Positions 1-8,690 of a DNA stretch of 38,545 nucleotides are shown piece after piece. The number at the start of each line of letters is the position of its first letter. Position 1 is the first letter of the stretch. The stretch comes from Ignavibacteriae bacterium HGW-Ignavibacteriae-2 (GTDB lineage Bacteria > Bacteroidota > Ignavibacteria > Ignavibacteriales > Melioribacteraceae). A program made the position numbers and the translations under genes. The notes beneath the pieces are model-generated. The model saw nothing but the letters and a program-made list of their open reading frames with translations, was not told where the DNA came from and did not search any database. The stretch lies in the NCBI GenBank assembly GCA_002839805.1, contig PGYT01000039.1, positions 16,441 to 54,985 of the forward strand. The letters are read 5' to 3'.

Positions 1-591
1 GCACTTGAAGTTGTCCCTTTAATTTTTGTCGGTTATGAAGCCTGGGATAATATACGTCTCTCAAAATCAACAGATTGGGTTCAGAAATATAAGTGGCCTA
101 TCTATTTTTTTGTAGCGGTCGCATTCTGGAATATGTTGGGCGCCGGTCTCTTCGGATTTATGATTAATCCTCCCATCGCTCTTTATTATATGCAGGGTCT
201 TAATACAACTCCCGTTCACGGCCATGCAGCATTGTTTGGCGTTTATGGATTGTTGGGCATAGGGCTTATGTTATTTTCATTACGCGCAATTAGACCGGAT
301 ATAGAGTGGAACGAAAAATCGCTGAAATTTTCGTTCTGGTCGATCAATATTGGATTGTTTACTATGGTTACGTTCAGTCTCCTGCCTGTAGGCTTAATGC
401 AAACATGGGCATCAGTTAAATACGGTTATTGGTATGCCAGAAGTTCAGAATTTTTACAAACTCCTTTAATGGACGCACTTCGTTGGACAAGAGCATTTGG
501 CGATTCAATTTTTGCCGTCGGCGCGATTGTGCTTGTTGGTTTTGTGTTAAGTCTTTCCATTAAATTCTTTAGAAATCCTACTCACAAATAG
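1..591 (+). CDS. norB: Nitric oxide reductase large subunit, quinol type (3' part only)
   Basis: The reading frame is open from the first base, so the N-terminal part lies outside the window and 196 residues remain. The visible part has about five hydrophobic segments and the family motif VHGHAALFGVYG. By family knowledge, the two His of this H-x-H (codons at 217-219 and 223-225) are the axial ligands of heme b3 and heme b in NorB. The phrases NPPIALYYMQGLNTTP and GAGLFGFMINPP are typical of qNor. The enzyme sits in the inner membrane and reduces two NO to N2O, taking electrons from quinol. Whether it is the single-subunit qNor or the cytochrome-c type is decided by the missing N-terminus; the style of this half favours qNor. 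It ends in TAG, 19 bases before a good terminator. Confidence 0.87.
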   Translation, partial: ALEVVPLIFVGYEAWDNIRLSKSTDWVQKYKWPIYFFVAVAFWNMLGAGLFGFMINPPIALYYMQGLNTTPVHGHAALFGVYGLLGIGLMLFSLRAIRPDIEWNEKSLKFSFWSINIGLFTMVTFSLLPVGLMQTWASVKYGYWYARSSEFLQTPLMDALRWTRAFGDSIFAVGAIVLVGFVLSLSIKFFRNPTHK

Positions 592-610
592 TTGTATCCT
601 CAATTCGATA

Positions 611-640
611 AAATCCCGGTGATAAAATTCATCGGGATTT
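611..640 (+). terminator. Rho-independent terminator after the nitric oxide reductase gene
   Basis: AAATCCCG pairs with CGGGATTT, and the stem extends inward through a G-T wobble to 12 pairs around a six-base loop (TAAAAT). A T-rich run (ATTTTTATT) follows on the plus strand. It lies between convergent genes. There is no T run on the minus-strand side, so it mainly serves the plus-strand gene. Confidence 0.8.
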
Positions 641-672
641 ATTTTTATTAAATTATTCCGATTCCAATTTAA

Positions 673-2004
673 TCAAAAGGCATGGTCAACATACATCTGT
701 GTAAACAATCCTTCTTTGCCAAACGCGCCGTCTATCCTTAGAATTAAATTATTCATATAAATTCTTATTCCGCCCCCTGTGCTCCATTTCATATCCGAAT
801 GCAGAGTCGCAAAATTCCACTCGGGAGCAACCCGGCCGATTTCCGCGAATAACGCAATCTGTAACCAATGCACATTTAATTTTCTGGTTAGCGACCAATA
901 ATCGAATGGATTCCAAGTGATTATCTGTCGGTATTCCGCGCCGTAATAAACGGCCGCTCTATCGTTAAATCGTCCTTCATAAAAAGCACGCAATCTGTTT
1001 CTCCCTCCAAGATACGCTCCCGTATAAGGCGGAGGACGGTGATATTTTTTAATTTCATTGCCCCCTGCATCTTGTCCAACAACATCATAGCTGTCCCATG
1101 TTAGCGTGTTAACTGTCCAGAAATCGAATGCTAATACTTTCGGCAATGAATTTTTATCTGAAAATATTTCGTTGAGAGGTAAATACCATCTTAGATCTGT
1201 TTCAACAACACTCCAGGGCGACATAGTATCAAACCATCCGAAGTCTCTTCTAAAAGCAAATTTCTGAAAACTCCCATGTGTTGGATTTACGTAATAATCT
1301 GTATTCTCTCTTGTTAAAGCAAATTCAATTCCGTTTGTAGCAAAGGAAACCCGTTTTCTATAAAATGGTTTTATGTCTACAAAAGTTCGTCCACTTAAAA
1401 ATGGATTCCAGTCTGTGCCGCCCATCTCACCTGACTTTAGAATACCGTTTACTAATTTTGGTGAAAAGTATATTTCTTTTTTCCCATGTCCAATCGGTAA
1501 CAGAAACCTAAATTTTATTTCATACCATTGATCAGAGCCGCTCACTTCCAAATTATCATTTACATCAGATTCGTTGCTGCCCGCTCGAAGTTTAGGATCG
1601 TCTTGCACTGGAGAGGCGGGGGGATCCTTATAGATATTTAAAACACCAAAGTATCCACCTAAAATGTCCGGAGCTATGTATATCCGTGGATAAAACGGCA
1701 AATAGAATTCTCTGAATTGAATAAACCCATACTTTGTACCGTTTGTGCTTATTAATCCACCCATATAGAGTGACATATTTTTCTGAGATAATCCTTGAAC
1801 ACCAACAAATCCGCCTGCAGCCCAGCCGAATATTTCGCTGTATAACGCAAAAGGCAGCGCCGAAACAACAACCTGATTTGTTGAATCATCATCTGAGGTT
1901 GAATTATCAAATATTTCCTGTGTCCAAACTATTCCTGAGTGCAGAGCAAATAATTGAAATATTAAAAAATATTTTGTAAAAAAACTCGACACATTAATTC
2001 TCAA
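673..2004 (-). CDS. BamA/D15-like outer-membrane beta-barrel protein without POTRA domains
   Basis: This is a 443-residue protein with an N-terminal signal peptide ending near WTQ. It has alternating aromatic/polar strands and a terminal Phe (VDHAF) typical of outer-membrane barrels. The segment GAYLGGRNRLRAFYEGRF resembles the conserved GG..RLRGF..GRF motif of the bacterial surface antigen (D15/Omp85) family. No POTRA repeats fit in the short N-terminal part, so it is barrel-only. It begins with TTG overlapping the TGA of the upstream gene (TTGA), which suggests translational coupling; a GTG at 1994 would also leave a signal peptide. Function is unknown beyond the outer-membrane location. 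Confidence 0.7.
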   Translation of the reverse strand: MRINVSSFFTKYFLIFQLFALHSGIVWTQEIFDNSTSDDDSTNQVVVSALPFALYSEIFGWAAGGFVGVQGLSQKNMSLYMGGLISTNGTKYGFIQFREFYLPFYPRIYIAPDILGGYFGVLNIYKDPPASPVQDDPKLRAGSNESDVNDNLEVSGSDQWYEIKFRFLLPIGHGKKEIYFSPKLVNGILKSGEMGGTDWNPFLSGRTFVDIKPFYRKRVSFATNGIEFALTRENTDYYVNPTHGSFQKFAFRRDFGWFDTMSPWSVVETDLRWYLPLNEIFSDKNSLPKVLAFDFWTVNTLTWDSYDVVGQDAGGNEIKKYHRPPPYTGAYLGGRNRLRAFYEGRFNDRAAVYYGAEYRQIITWNPFDYWSLTRKLNVHWLQIALFAEIGRVAPEWNFATLHSDMKWSTGGGIRIYMNNLILRIDGAFGKEGLFTQMYVDHAF

Positions 2005-2405
2005 TTGTCGGTCAACTCTTTTTTGCTGAGTGATTTTAATCCCGGTTTTTCAATACTCTTAAACTTCATAAGTTGTTTATCATTCAGCTGTTCTTTAATC
2101 TCTTCCAGTAAATCTTCAATATCCCCTTTCCTTTTATCGCGTCCTCTTTTAACGCTTATTTTTTCAAAAAACCCGGGTTCATCTCCATTCTTAAATCTTT
2201 CTTTTAACCCCTCAATTATTTTCTGATCCTCATTAAGAATTGTATTTATGCGAACCGTCTTTAATTTGATAACTTTATATTGTTCCTCATTCAGGTGTAA
2301 ATATTCCTTTGCCTTATCGATTTCCAAAATTGAAATCTTTTCTTGTGCGAAAGCAAAACCGGCAATCATAAAAAAAAGTGACATGACTAAGGATTTCATT
2401 TTCAT
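2001..2405 (-). CDS. Small secreted helical protein, Spy/CpxP-like
   Basis: I chose the ATG at 2405, giving 134 residues. A TTG 15 bases upstream is in frame, but the ATG begins a clean signal peptide that ends at AFAQ. The mature part is charged and helical, with a pattern (LNEEQYKVIKLK ... LNDKQLMKFKSIEK) like the LTxxQ helices of Spy/CpxP periplasmic chaperones. That similarity is weak and the assignment is tentative. Its stop overlaps the start of the beta-barrel gene, so the two are probably made together and this protein could help the barrel protein through the periplasm. A run of nine G stands just before its start codon. Confidence 0.55.
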   Translation of the reverse strand: MKMKSLVMSLFFMIAGFAFAQEKISILEIDKAKEYLHLNEEQYKVIKLKTVRINTILNEDQKIIEGLKERFKNGDEPGFFEKISVKRGRDKRKGDIEDLLEEIKEQLNDKQLMKFKSIEKPGLKSLSKKELTDN

Positions 2406-2409
2406 AAGT

Positions 2410-2418
2410 CCCCCCCCC
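2410..2418 (-). repeat. G9 homopolymer in the ribosome-binding region
   Basis: Nine consecutive C on the plus strand read as nine G on the coding strand, ending four bases before the ATG at 2405. The run takes the place of a Shine-Dalgarno sequence. Runs of this kind can change length by slippage, which would change ribosome binding or, if the upstream TTG is used, the reading frame. Confidence 0.6.
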
Positions 2419-2430
2419 AAAAAAATTTAT

Positions 2431-2829
2431 TTATTTCTCGATTGAATGTTTTTTGTTTACAAAGTTTGTTCTCCAAACAACCAGTAGAACAACAATCCAT
2501 ACAGTCGAACGTATTATCATCGCATTAATGCTATGACCCGCTACATCACCATTAGAAAGGAAGAGTAGTCCTACTATAAGGAATACGATAACGTGCGCTG
2601 CTGTAACAGCGGATGTTAATATCAGCCCCCTGCGGTAATTCAGCCAAAGGGTTATACCGACAATAAAACCAACGAATCCCATAACAACATTATAAATAAG
2701 CAATGGTCGCAACACGTAATAGTCCGGATGCGTTATCCCAAGGAGCACTTGCAGTCCTTCTACTAAAGTTAACATGCTAAAAGCAATAGCAATAAAAGCC
2801 GCTATTCTATTATAGATATTTTTTTTCAT
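2431..2829 (-). CDS. Small four-helix membrane protein, unknown function
   Basis: I chose the ATG at 2829 because an AAGGA ribosome site precedes it; the frame is open further upstream but without one. The 132 residues form about four hydrophobic helices (near residues 8-30, 43-62, 70-90 and 105-122) with short polar loops. I do not recognise the family. It follows the DUF3943 gene by 60 bases and ends 25 bases before the start of the small Spy-like gene, so it is probably part of one leftward transcript. Confidence 0.6.
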   Translation of the reverse strand: MKKNIYNRIAAFIAIAFSMLTLVEGLQVLLGITHPDYYVLRPLLIYNVVMGFVGFIVGITLWLNYRRGLILTSAVTAAHVIVFLIVGLLFLSNGDVAGHSINAMIIRSTVWIVVLLVVWRTNFVNKKHSIEK

Positions 2830-2889
2830 CACTGATTCCTTACAAAATGTTATCGTAATTATGTCTTTGTAAACGACCCAATTGGTCAA

Positions 2890-4320
2890 TTATATAATTT
2901 GTTTGATGTATAATCTTATCGCCGAATTTGAGTCTTGTGTATTCGGGTAATATTTATAATCCCCATATCGTTCATACAATAAATAGTCCAATCCCCAAAA
3001 ACATTTTTCACGGATTTGGTAATTAACTCCTACGTTGAGCAGACCGACGAATTCTTCACTTTCAGCCCCGCTCAAAGTATGTATCCAATACCTTTTGTAA
3101 TTTGCATTTAACTCTCCGAAATTTTTAAGTTCCAGAACAATCCCAACTTTTCCGCTTACTCCCGGACCAATATTATAATCCCTATCAGCTTCAACTGCAT
3201 ACTTCGAATTTGTAGCGCCCATAAGTATTGCGGATAATCCTAAATAATTTTTCATTCGGATAGCTGGAGAAATTTTGACTGTATTGATTAATTGACCCGT
3301 TAGGCTTGTTGCGGAAAATTTATAAATATCATTAGTTAAAATGTCTATTTCCTTATATATACCTACAATGTTCCTGGAACTGTTAAATAATTTTACATTT
3401 CTATCCCAAACTACTCCGCTGGCAATAATTCCGAATATGTCATTGCCTTTTCCGATATTCGCTTCAACGTGTAAAGTGAAATAGTCAAACGGTTTCTCGT
3501 GTTCTGAAACGTTGAACTGATTGCCATAATCTAAGTTGACCCTGAGGGTTAGATATGACTTATTATTATTGATCCTATTGTTGAAAAAAACATTATGAAT
3601 GCCTGTAGAAAATGTAAAATGAAAATCCGGAAGTTCATTAGAAAGTCCCCGGCTCCACATATCTCCTTTAATTAGTCTATTAAACCCCTGCATTGGATTT
3701 ATAAGAGTTGATGACAATTCCCGAATAACTCTTTCAAGTCCAACTGAGCTTTCATCAATAATTAAATTTGACACACGATTGGATATTTCGCCTAATGTAA
3801 TTCCGCTAACTGTGGTGTTCACAAGATCGTTAAACGACGGAGCTTCCTTTTCCATGAACATCTCCCACATTAAACTTCCCCCGAATGTATAAGCCGAAGA
3901 CTCCCAGAAATTCAATCCGTTTGCCCGGGAAGCATTAAAATAATTTGAACCATGAAAGGGGTGCATAAACTGATTTGTTATATAACGATCGTTATCCCAG
4001 ACAAATCCCGTACTGAAATTATTTTTAACAGTTTCCCAGCTTATGTCTGCGAAACTTCTTTTTGTTAAAAACTTACTGTAAGACCATACAATTATATTCA
4101 GGCTAACTATTTCTGTAGCCGGCAGCCAATAGTTTTTACTGCTTGCAGTAATATTTGATAATGAATCATGAGAGTTATAGTATGGATATTGAGAAATACC
4201 GGACGGCAAATCTTCTTGCAAAGACGTTTGTCCATTCATGTTTGAAAATTGTAAAACAAAAAACAATAACATTATCAATAGTATCGATCGTCTAATAGTA
4301 TATAGTATTTTATAAATCAT
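2890..4320 (-). CDS. DUF3943 family envelope protein
   Basis: The start is the ATG at 4320, which has a strong GGAGG four bases upstream; the frame extends eight codons further without support. The 476 residues begin with a hydrophobic signal sequence. The DUF3943 signature is clear: HPFHGSNYF, then ANGLNFWESSAYTFGGSLMWE, then a SFNDLVNTTVSGITLGE segment, at about residues 125-190. The C-terminal two thirds has beta-barrel-like alternation. The family is common in Bacteroidota and probably resides in the outer membrane; its function is not known. Confidence 0.75.
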   Translation of the reverse strand: MIYKILYTIRRSILLIMLLFFVLQFSNMNGQTSLQEDLPSGISQYPYYNSHDSLSNITASSKNYWLPATEIVSLNIIVWSYSKFLTKRSFADISWETVKNNFSTGFVWDNDRYITNQFMHPFHGSNYFNASRANGLNFWESSAYTFGGSLMWEMFMEKEAPSFNDLVNTTVSGITLGEISNRVSNLIIDESSVGLERVIRELSSTLINPMQGFNRLIKGDMWSRGLSNELPDFHFTFSTGIHNVFFNNRINNNKSYLTLRVNLDYGNQFNVSEHEKPFDYFTLHVEANIGKGNDIFGIIASGVVWDRNVKLFNSSRNIVGIYKEIDILTNDIYKFSATSLTGQLINTVKISPAIRMKNYLGLSAILMGATNSKYAVEADRDYNIGPGVSGKVGIVLELKNFGELNANYKRYWIHTLSGAESEEFVGLLNVGVNYQIREKCFWGLDYLLYERYGDYKYYPNTQDSNSAIRLYIKQII

Positions 4321-4392
4321 TTTTCCTCCATGATGTTTTATCATGAATATGCCTCTTGGTTAAATCCGTAAAACAATTATTGCTTTTTCCAA

Positions 4393-4713
4393 TCAGCTAT
4401 TGCTAAGTTTTATTAAAACTATTGAGACCGAGGGTTTGGCGGTAATACTATGAAACACTTCTGCCTCTATTGCTATAACTGTTCCGGGTGATAAAGAGAC
4501 TTGTTTAGAATCTATTCCATTCTCTACAACCAACTGACCATAGCCCGCGATACATTGAATTATTATGGGAACATTTGTTTTATGGCTTTCAATAATTTTA
4601 TTTTTCCGTAATGTTACTTGCACAATTTTGGCCTTCGGATTTTCGATTAATACGTTTACTTCTTTTTCTTTGCCGTTTTCAATCCGTTTATTAACATTTA
4701 ATAATTTGTACAT
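4393..4713 (-). CDS. Small cupin-fold protein
   Basis: This 106-residue protein is a single cupin domain. The first cupin motif is degenerate: SHKTNVPIIIQCIAGYGQLVV has the GxGxL turn but only one His. The second motif holds PGTVIAIEAEVFHSI, with one His. With so few metal ligands it may bind no metal, or act as a small-molecule sensor or isomerase-like protein. It has no signal peptide and is probably cytoplasmic. It sits between a methyltransferase gene and the DUF3943 gene. Confidence 0.65.
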   Translation of the reverse strand: MYKLLNVNKRIENGKEKEVNVLIENPKAKIVQVTLRKNKIIESHKTNVPIIIQCIAGYGQLVVENGIDSKQVSLSPGTVIAIEAEVFHSITAKPSVSIVLIKLSNS

Positions 4714-4774
4714 TTCCAGCTCTTAAAATTTTGTTTAATCTGTCTATTATCATTTATTATAATTATCTGCTTTA

Positions 4775-5452
4775 TTATTGTTTTTGAACTATCCATCCGC
4801 CATGTATAAAGGAAGAATAGAAACGTTTAATTTTTCCATATCCCGACTCAAACAAGAGTTTTTGCAAATCGTACTCATTAATAAAAGCATACTCAATTGC
4901 CTGCACCGCTATCTTATTAACCAATTCGGCGGGTGCGCCAGAAAGTTTCATAAAATTTCTCCAGGACTTAAACATAGAATCAAAATGATCTTTGTCAGAA
5001 TCCGAGTACTGATCAACAATTAGAAGGTGTGCGCCTGGTTTTAACAGTTTAGCGATATTCATGAGGAACATCTTTTTCATATTGTAATTTGCAATAAACC
5101 GTAAAACAAAAACCATAGTTGTCACATCATACTTTTCTTTTCCGCTAATGTTTTCAACAAAACCATGTATTAATTTTACTCTATCATTCAAATTGTTTTG
5201 ATCTATTTTATTCCGGGATATTTTGATCATTTCTTCTGAAGGATCAACTCCGGTTATCGTCCAATTAGGCATATGATTGCCAAAAGTTGTTAATTCCATC
5301 CCCGTTCCGCAGCCAACAACCAAAACATTCTTATGTTCATCTTTATCCTCAGCTATAAAAGATAAAACCAGATTAAATAGCTGATCATAACCGAACACTG
5401 CCTTCCTTGCATATTTTTCGTAATTGTCAGCTTTTTTCATGTCAAATTTCAT
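4775..5452 (-). CDS. Class I SAM-dependent methyltransferase
   Basis: From the ATG at 5452 the protein has 225 residues; a TTG six codons upstream is possible but less likely. Motif I is VLVVGCGTGMEL near residues 44-55, followed by an acidic motif II region (TITGVDPSEEMI) that would bind the SAM ribose. This is a Rossmann-fold methyltransferase of the Methyltransf_25/12 type. The substrate cannot be told from the sequence. It lies 40 bases after the second ABC permease, so it may be co-transcribed with the efflux operon. Confidence 0.8.
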   Translation of the reverse strand: MKFDMKKADNYEKYARKAVFGYDQLFNLVLSFIAEDKDEHKNVLVVGCGTGMELTTFGNHMPNWTITGVDPSEEMIKISRNKIDQNNLNDRVKLIHGFVENISGKEKYDVTTMVFVLRFIANYNMKKMFLMNIAKLLKPGAHLLIVDQYSDSDKDHFDSMFKSWRNFMKLSGAPAELVNKIAVQAIEYAFINEYDLQKLLFESGYGKIKRFYSSFIHGGWIVQKQ

Positions 5453-5492
5453 CGCGTCCGTTTTCCACAATTTTTATGTTAAGTTATTTATT

Positions 5493-6623
5493 TTACTCTA
5501 TTCGTTTACTAAATCTTAACGCACTGAATATCAGAATTGTTATACCCATCCCAAATAAAATTATCGTTTCAAACCAGAGAGAAGAAAAACCGATTCCCTT
5601 CAAAACAATACCACGAAGAATCGTGATAAAGTACCTCAGCGGAATTAAGTAGGTGATGTATTGAACAACAGAGGGCATGTTTTCAATAGGGAACGCAAAT
5701 CCGGAGAGGTAAATCATAGGCATCATAATAGCGAAAACGGAGGCCATCATAGCTTGTTGCTGGGTTTTAGATACAGTTGAAATAAATAACCCGAGTCCTA
5801 AATTTGAAAGGACAAAAAGCAATGCGGTAAAGAGAAGAAACAGTTTATTGCCGCGCACTACAATGCCGAACCATTGAGTCATTATCACCATTACAATTAC
5901 TAACACAACAAATCCAATAAGAGTGAAGGGAATCAGTTTTCCGAGCAGCAGCTGGTAGGGTTTGAGAGGGGTAACAATTAATTGTTCCAAGGTTCCAATC
6001 TCTCGTTCTCTTACAATTGCCATAGACATCAAAGAGATCGTTGAAATCATTAGAATAAGCCCTAAAATTCCGGGAACCATATAATTTCGTGTTTTCATTT
6101 CGGGGTTATACCAAACGCGCACTTCGGGTGTTAAGGATCCGCTTAATGATATTTTGATTCCAAGTTTATCTTTAACTTCGGTTACAATTCCTTGTGAAAA
6201 TTTGGTTGTAACCCCTTGAATGTAACCGAGAGCTATTGACGCTTTATTTCCGTCAGAACCTTCAAATAAAGTTTGAATAGGTGCGGTTTCCCGTCTGTTT
6301 ATTTTTTTTTCAAAATCTTTAGGAATAACAACAGCCACAAGAGTTTTACCTTCATTCAGAAGTTCTGTTACTTCTTCATAATTATTTACGTAGTAGTCTA
6401 TTTTGAAATAACCGGATTGTTCAAACTGTTTTATAAGATCTCGACTGATTGATGTTTTATCCTGATCCAAAATAGTGGTATGGATTACATTTACATCCAT
6501 ATTGGCTGCGTAACCTAAAAATATTAGTTGCAGTATCGGTGCCATAAAAATTACAGCGAGCATTTTTTTGTCGCGTTTTACTTGCAATAATTCTTTGATA
6601 ATAAATTGAAGAATCGTTTTCAT
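5493..6623 (-). CDS. ABC-2 type permease, YbhR/YbhS-like (second of pair)
   Basis: I chose the ATG at 6623 (376 residues). A GTG three codons upstream overlaps the previous stop (GTGA). One N-terminal helix is followed by a large periplasmic domain (about residues 40-170), then five C-terminal helices. This is the ABC2_membrane_3 layout of the YbhS/YbhR and YhhJ permeases. The conserved IVREREIGTLEQLIVTPL coupling segment, which contacts the ATPase, is present. Together with its partner it would form the membrane channel of a drug-efflux ABC pump. Confidence 0.85.
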   Translation of the reverse strand: MKTILQFIIKELLQVKRDKKMLAVIFMAPILQLIFLGYAANMDVNVIHTTILDQDKTSISRDLIKQFEQSGYFKIDYYVNNYEEVTELLNEGKTLVAVVIPKDFEKKINRRETAPIQTLFEGSDGNKASIALGYIQGVTTKFSQGIVTEVKDKLGIKISLSGSLTPEVRVWYNPEMKTRNYMVPGILGLILMISTISLMSMAIVREREIGTLEQLIVTPLKPYQLLLGKLIPFTLIGFVVLVIVMVIMTQWFGIVVRGNKLFLLFTALLFVLSNLGLGLFISTVSKTQQQAMMASVFAIMMPMIYLSGFAFPIENMPSVVQYITYLIPLRYFITILRGIVLKGIGFSSLWFETIILFGMGITILIFSALRFSKRIE

Positions 6624-6628
6624 TTCAC

Positions 6629-7759
6629 TCACTTATTTTTTGATTTTTTATCCACTAATGTTGCCAGCATAATAAAGATTAAACCGAATATTCCCAGATA
6701 GACCAATTGATCCCAGAACGCGGAAATTCCCGCTCCTCTTAATAGAATTGCCCGAAGAATTACGATGAAAAATTTTGCCGGAGTAATATTTGTCAATACC
6801 TGAATTGCGACCGGCATGCTTTCAATAGGAAAAATAAATCCGGAAAGAATAAGAGAAGGAAGCAGAGATGTAACATTCGCGGCTTGAAACGCAACTTGCT
6901 GCGAGTCTGAAATAGTTGATATAAACACCCCTAAACTTAAAGCCGCAAATAAAAACGCGAATGTTCCAAGGAGTAAAAGTAAAATATTCCCCTTAGTAAC
7001 TATTCCAAACAGTATATAACCTGCTAACAATACAATCCCCGCATTTATCAACGATATAACTATATATGGAACAGTCTTTCCAAGAATAAACTCTATTGAT
7101 GATAAAGGGGATACATTAATTTGTTCTATAGTTCCTCTTTCTTTTTCACGTACAATCGAAAGAGAAATTGATATAACCGCTGTAATAATTAAAATCATTC
7201 CCATTAAACCCGGAATGAGAAATCTTGTCGACTGCAAATCGGGATTAAACCAAAACCGCGGCTGAAGGTCTATAGGCACGTACATGTTTTTTCCGTTAAC
7301 AGCAAGATATTCTTTTGTTAATTCGATAGAATAGCTGTAGGTGGCGGCGTTAACATAGTTTTGAATTACGCTTGCGGAATTGCCATCCACACCGTCAACT
7401 AAAAATTGAATTTTCACTTCTTGTTTTGATAATAATTTTCTCGACAGATCTTTTGGAAATACAACAACCGCTTGAACAATTTTTTCGTCCAATAATTTTT
7501 TAATTTCTTTATCATCATCTATGTTTGTAACAAGATCAAAATATTCCGAACTAATTAAGCCGTTTATAAAGTCTCTGGTGTATTCGGAACGATCCTGGTC
7601 GTATACAGCTATTTTAATGTGATGTACGTCGAAATTAATTGCGTACCCAAAAATTGCCAACAGCACAACAGGGAAGAAGAATACTATAAATAACATTCTT
7701 GTATCACGTTTTAATTGCCGAGTTTCTTTTTTCGCAATTGCAAATATTCTATTGAACAT
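6629..7759 (-). CDS. ABC-2 type permease, YbhR/YbhS-like (first of pair)
   Basis: From the ATG at 7759 the protein has 376 residues, the same length as the next permease. The gene overlaps the end of the ATPase 2 gene by 11 bases. An AAGGA lies about 13 bases upstream; a TTG start at 7780 is the alternative. It has the same layout as its partner: N-terminal helix, periplasmic domain, five helices, and the coupling segment IVREKERGTIEQINVSPL. The two permeases are clearly diverged paralogues and most likely form a heterodimer. Confidence 0.85.
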   Translation of the reverse strand: MFNRIFAIAKKETRQLKRDTRMLFIVFFFPVVLLAIFGYAINFDVHHIKIAVYDQDRSEYTRDFINGLISSEYFDLVTNIDDDKEIKKLLDEKIVQAVVVFPKDLSRKLLSKQEVKIQFLVDGVDGNSASVIQNYVNAATYSYSIELTKEYLAVNGKNMYVPIDLQPRFWFNPDLQSTRFLIPGLMGMILIITAVISISLSIVREKERGTIEQINVSPLSSIEFILGKTVPYIVISLINAGIVLLAGYILFGIVTKGNILLLLLGTFAFLFAALSLGVFISTISDSQQVAFQAANVTSLLPSLILSGFIFPIESMPVAIQVLTNITPAKFFIVILRAILLRGAGISAFWDQLVYLGIFGLIFIMLATLVDKKSKNK

Positions 7760-8690
7760 TTTTCTTGCTATCCTTTTCAATTAAATGAATAAATACATCT
7801 TCGAGAGTTGGAATTATTTTTTCCACACGTTGTACTTTTATACCATTCTCTTCCGTTAACAGATGGATTATGTTGCCTTCATTTATCTTGTTATCATTAA
7901 GAATTACATGTATATAGTTCCCGAAGATTGAAGTTTCCCCGACCCACTTCTCTTTTTCCAGAATTTCCAAACTGTCAACTACTCTTTCACTTTCAATTTC
8001 GAGTATCGGGTTTTTTATATAATTGGATTTTAATGCCTTAGCGTTTCCCTGAGCTATAAGTTTTCCCGCATTAATTAAAATTATGTCATTACAAAATTCC
8101 GCTTCATCCAGATAGTGAGTTGTAACAAGTATTGTTGTTCCGCCCTCTGATAGTTCGTTTATCAAGTCCCAAAAATTTCTTCTCGATATTGGATCCACTC
8201 CGCTTGTTGGTTCGTCAAGAAAAACTATTTTGGGTTCATGAATTACGGCAGTTCCGAGAGCTAAACGCTGCTTAATTCCACCTGGCAGCGAACCCGTTAT
8301 AACATTTTCCATATGCTCCAAATTGGCGACTTTTAATACCCATTTTTTTCTCTCTTCATATTTTTTTCCGTCTAATCCATAAACGCCCGCAAAGAATCTT
8401 ATATTTTCGGCGACTGTTAAATCGTTATAGAGCGAAAATTTTTGGGACATATACCCAATGTTTTTTTTCACAAGATCCGGCTCGTTTTTAATGCTGAATC
8501 CACCCACAAGCGCATCGCCGAATGTCGGCTCCAATATTCCTATAAGCATTCTAATTGTAGTAGATTTACCAGCACCGTTAGCGCCGAGGAAGCCGAATAT
8601 TTCACCCTGCTTTACTGTAAATGATACTTTGTCTACGGCAGTAAACTTTCCAAATTTTTTTGTCAGATTATTTACTTCTATTGTGTTCAT
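7749..8690 (-). CDS. ABC transporter ATPase 2 (intact H-loop, altered signature)
   Basis: This 313-residue ABC ATPase has Walker A GANGAGKST, Walker B KIVFLDEP, D-loop SGVDP and an intact switch His192 (VTTHYLDEAE). Its signature is LPGGIKQ, with Pro136 in place of Ser of LSGGQ. That matches the kind of C-terminal half seen in fused YbhF/RbbA ATPases. It pairs with ATPase 1 across the broken tolC gene. The ATG shares one base with the tolC stop (TGATG), so translation is likely coupled. The role is to power the two-permease efflux pump. Confidence 0.88.
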   Translation of the reverse strand: MNTIEVNNLTKKFGKFTAVDKVSFTVKQGEIFGFLGANGAGKSTTIRMLIGILEPTFGDALVGGFSIKNEPDLVKKNIGYMSQKFSLYNDLTVAENIRFFAGVYGLDGKKYEERKKWVLKVANLEHMENVITGSLPGGIKQRLALGTAVIHEPKIVFLDEPTSGVDPISRRNFWDLINELSEGGTTILVTTHYLDEAEFCNDIILINAGKLIAQGNAKALKSNYIKNPILEIESERVVDSLEILEKEKWVGETSIFGNYIHVILNDNKINEGNIIHLLTEENGIKVQRVEKIIPTLEDVFIHLIEKDSKKNVQ

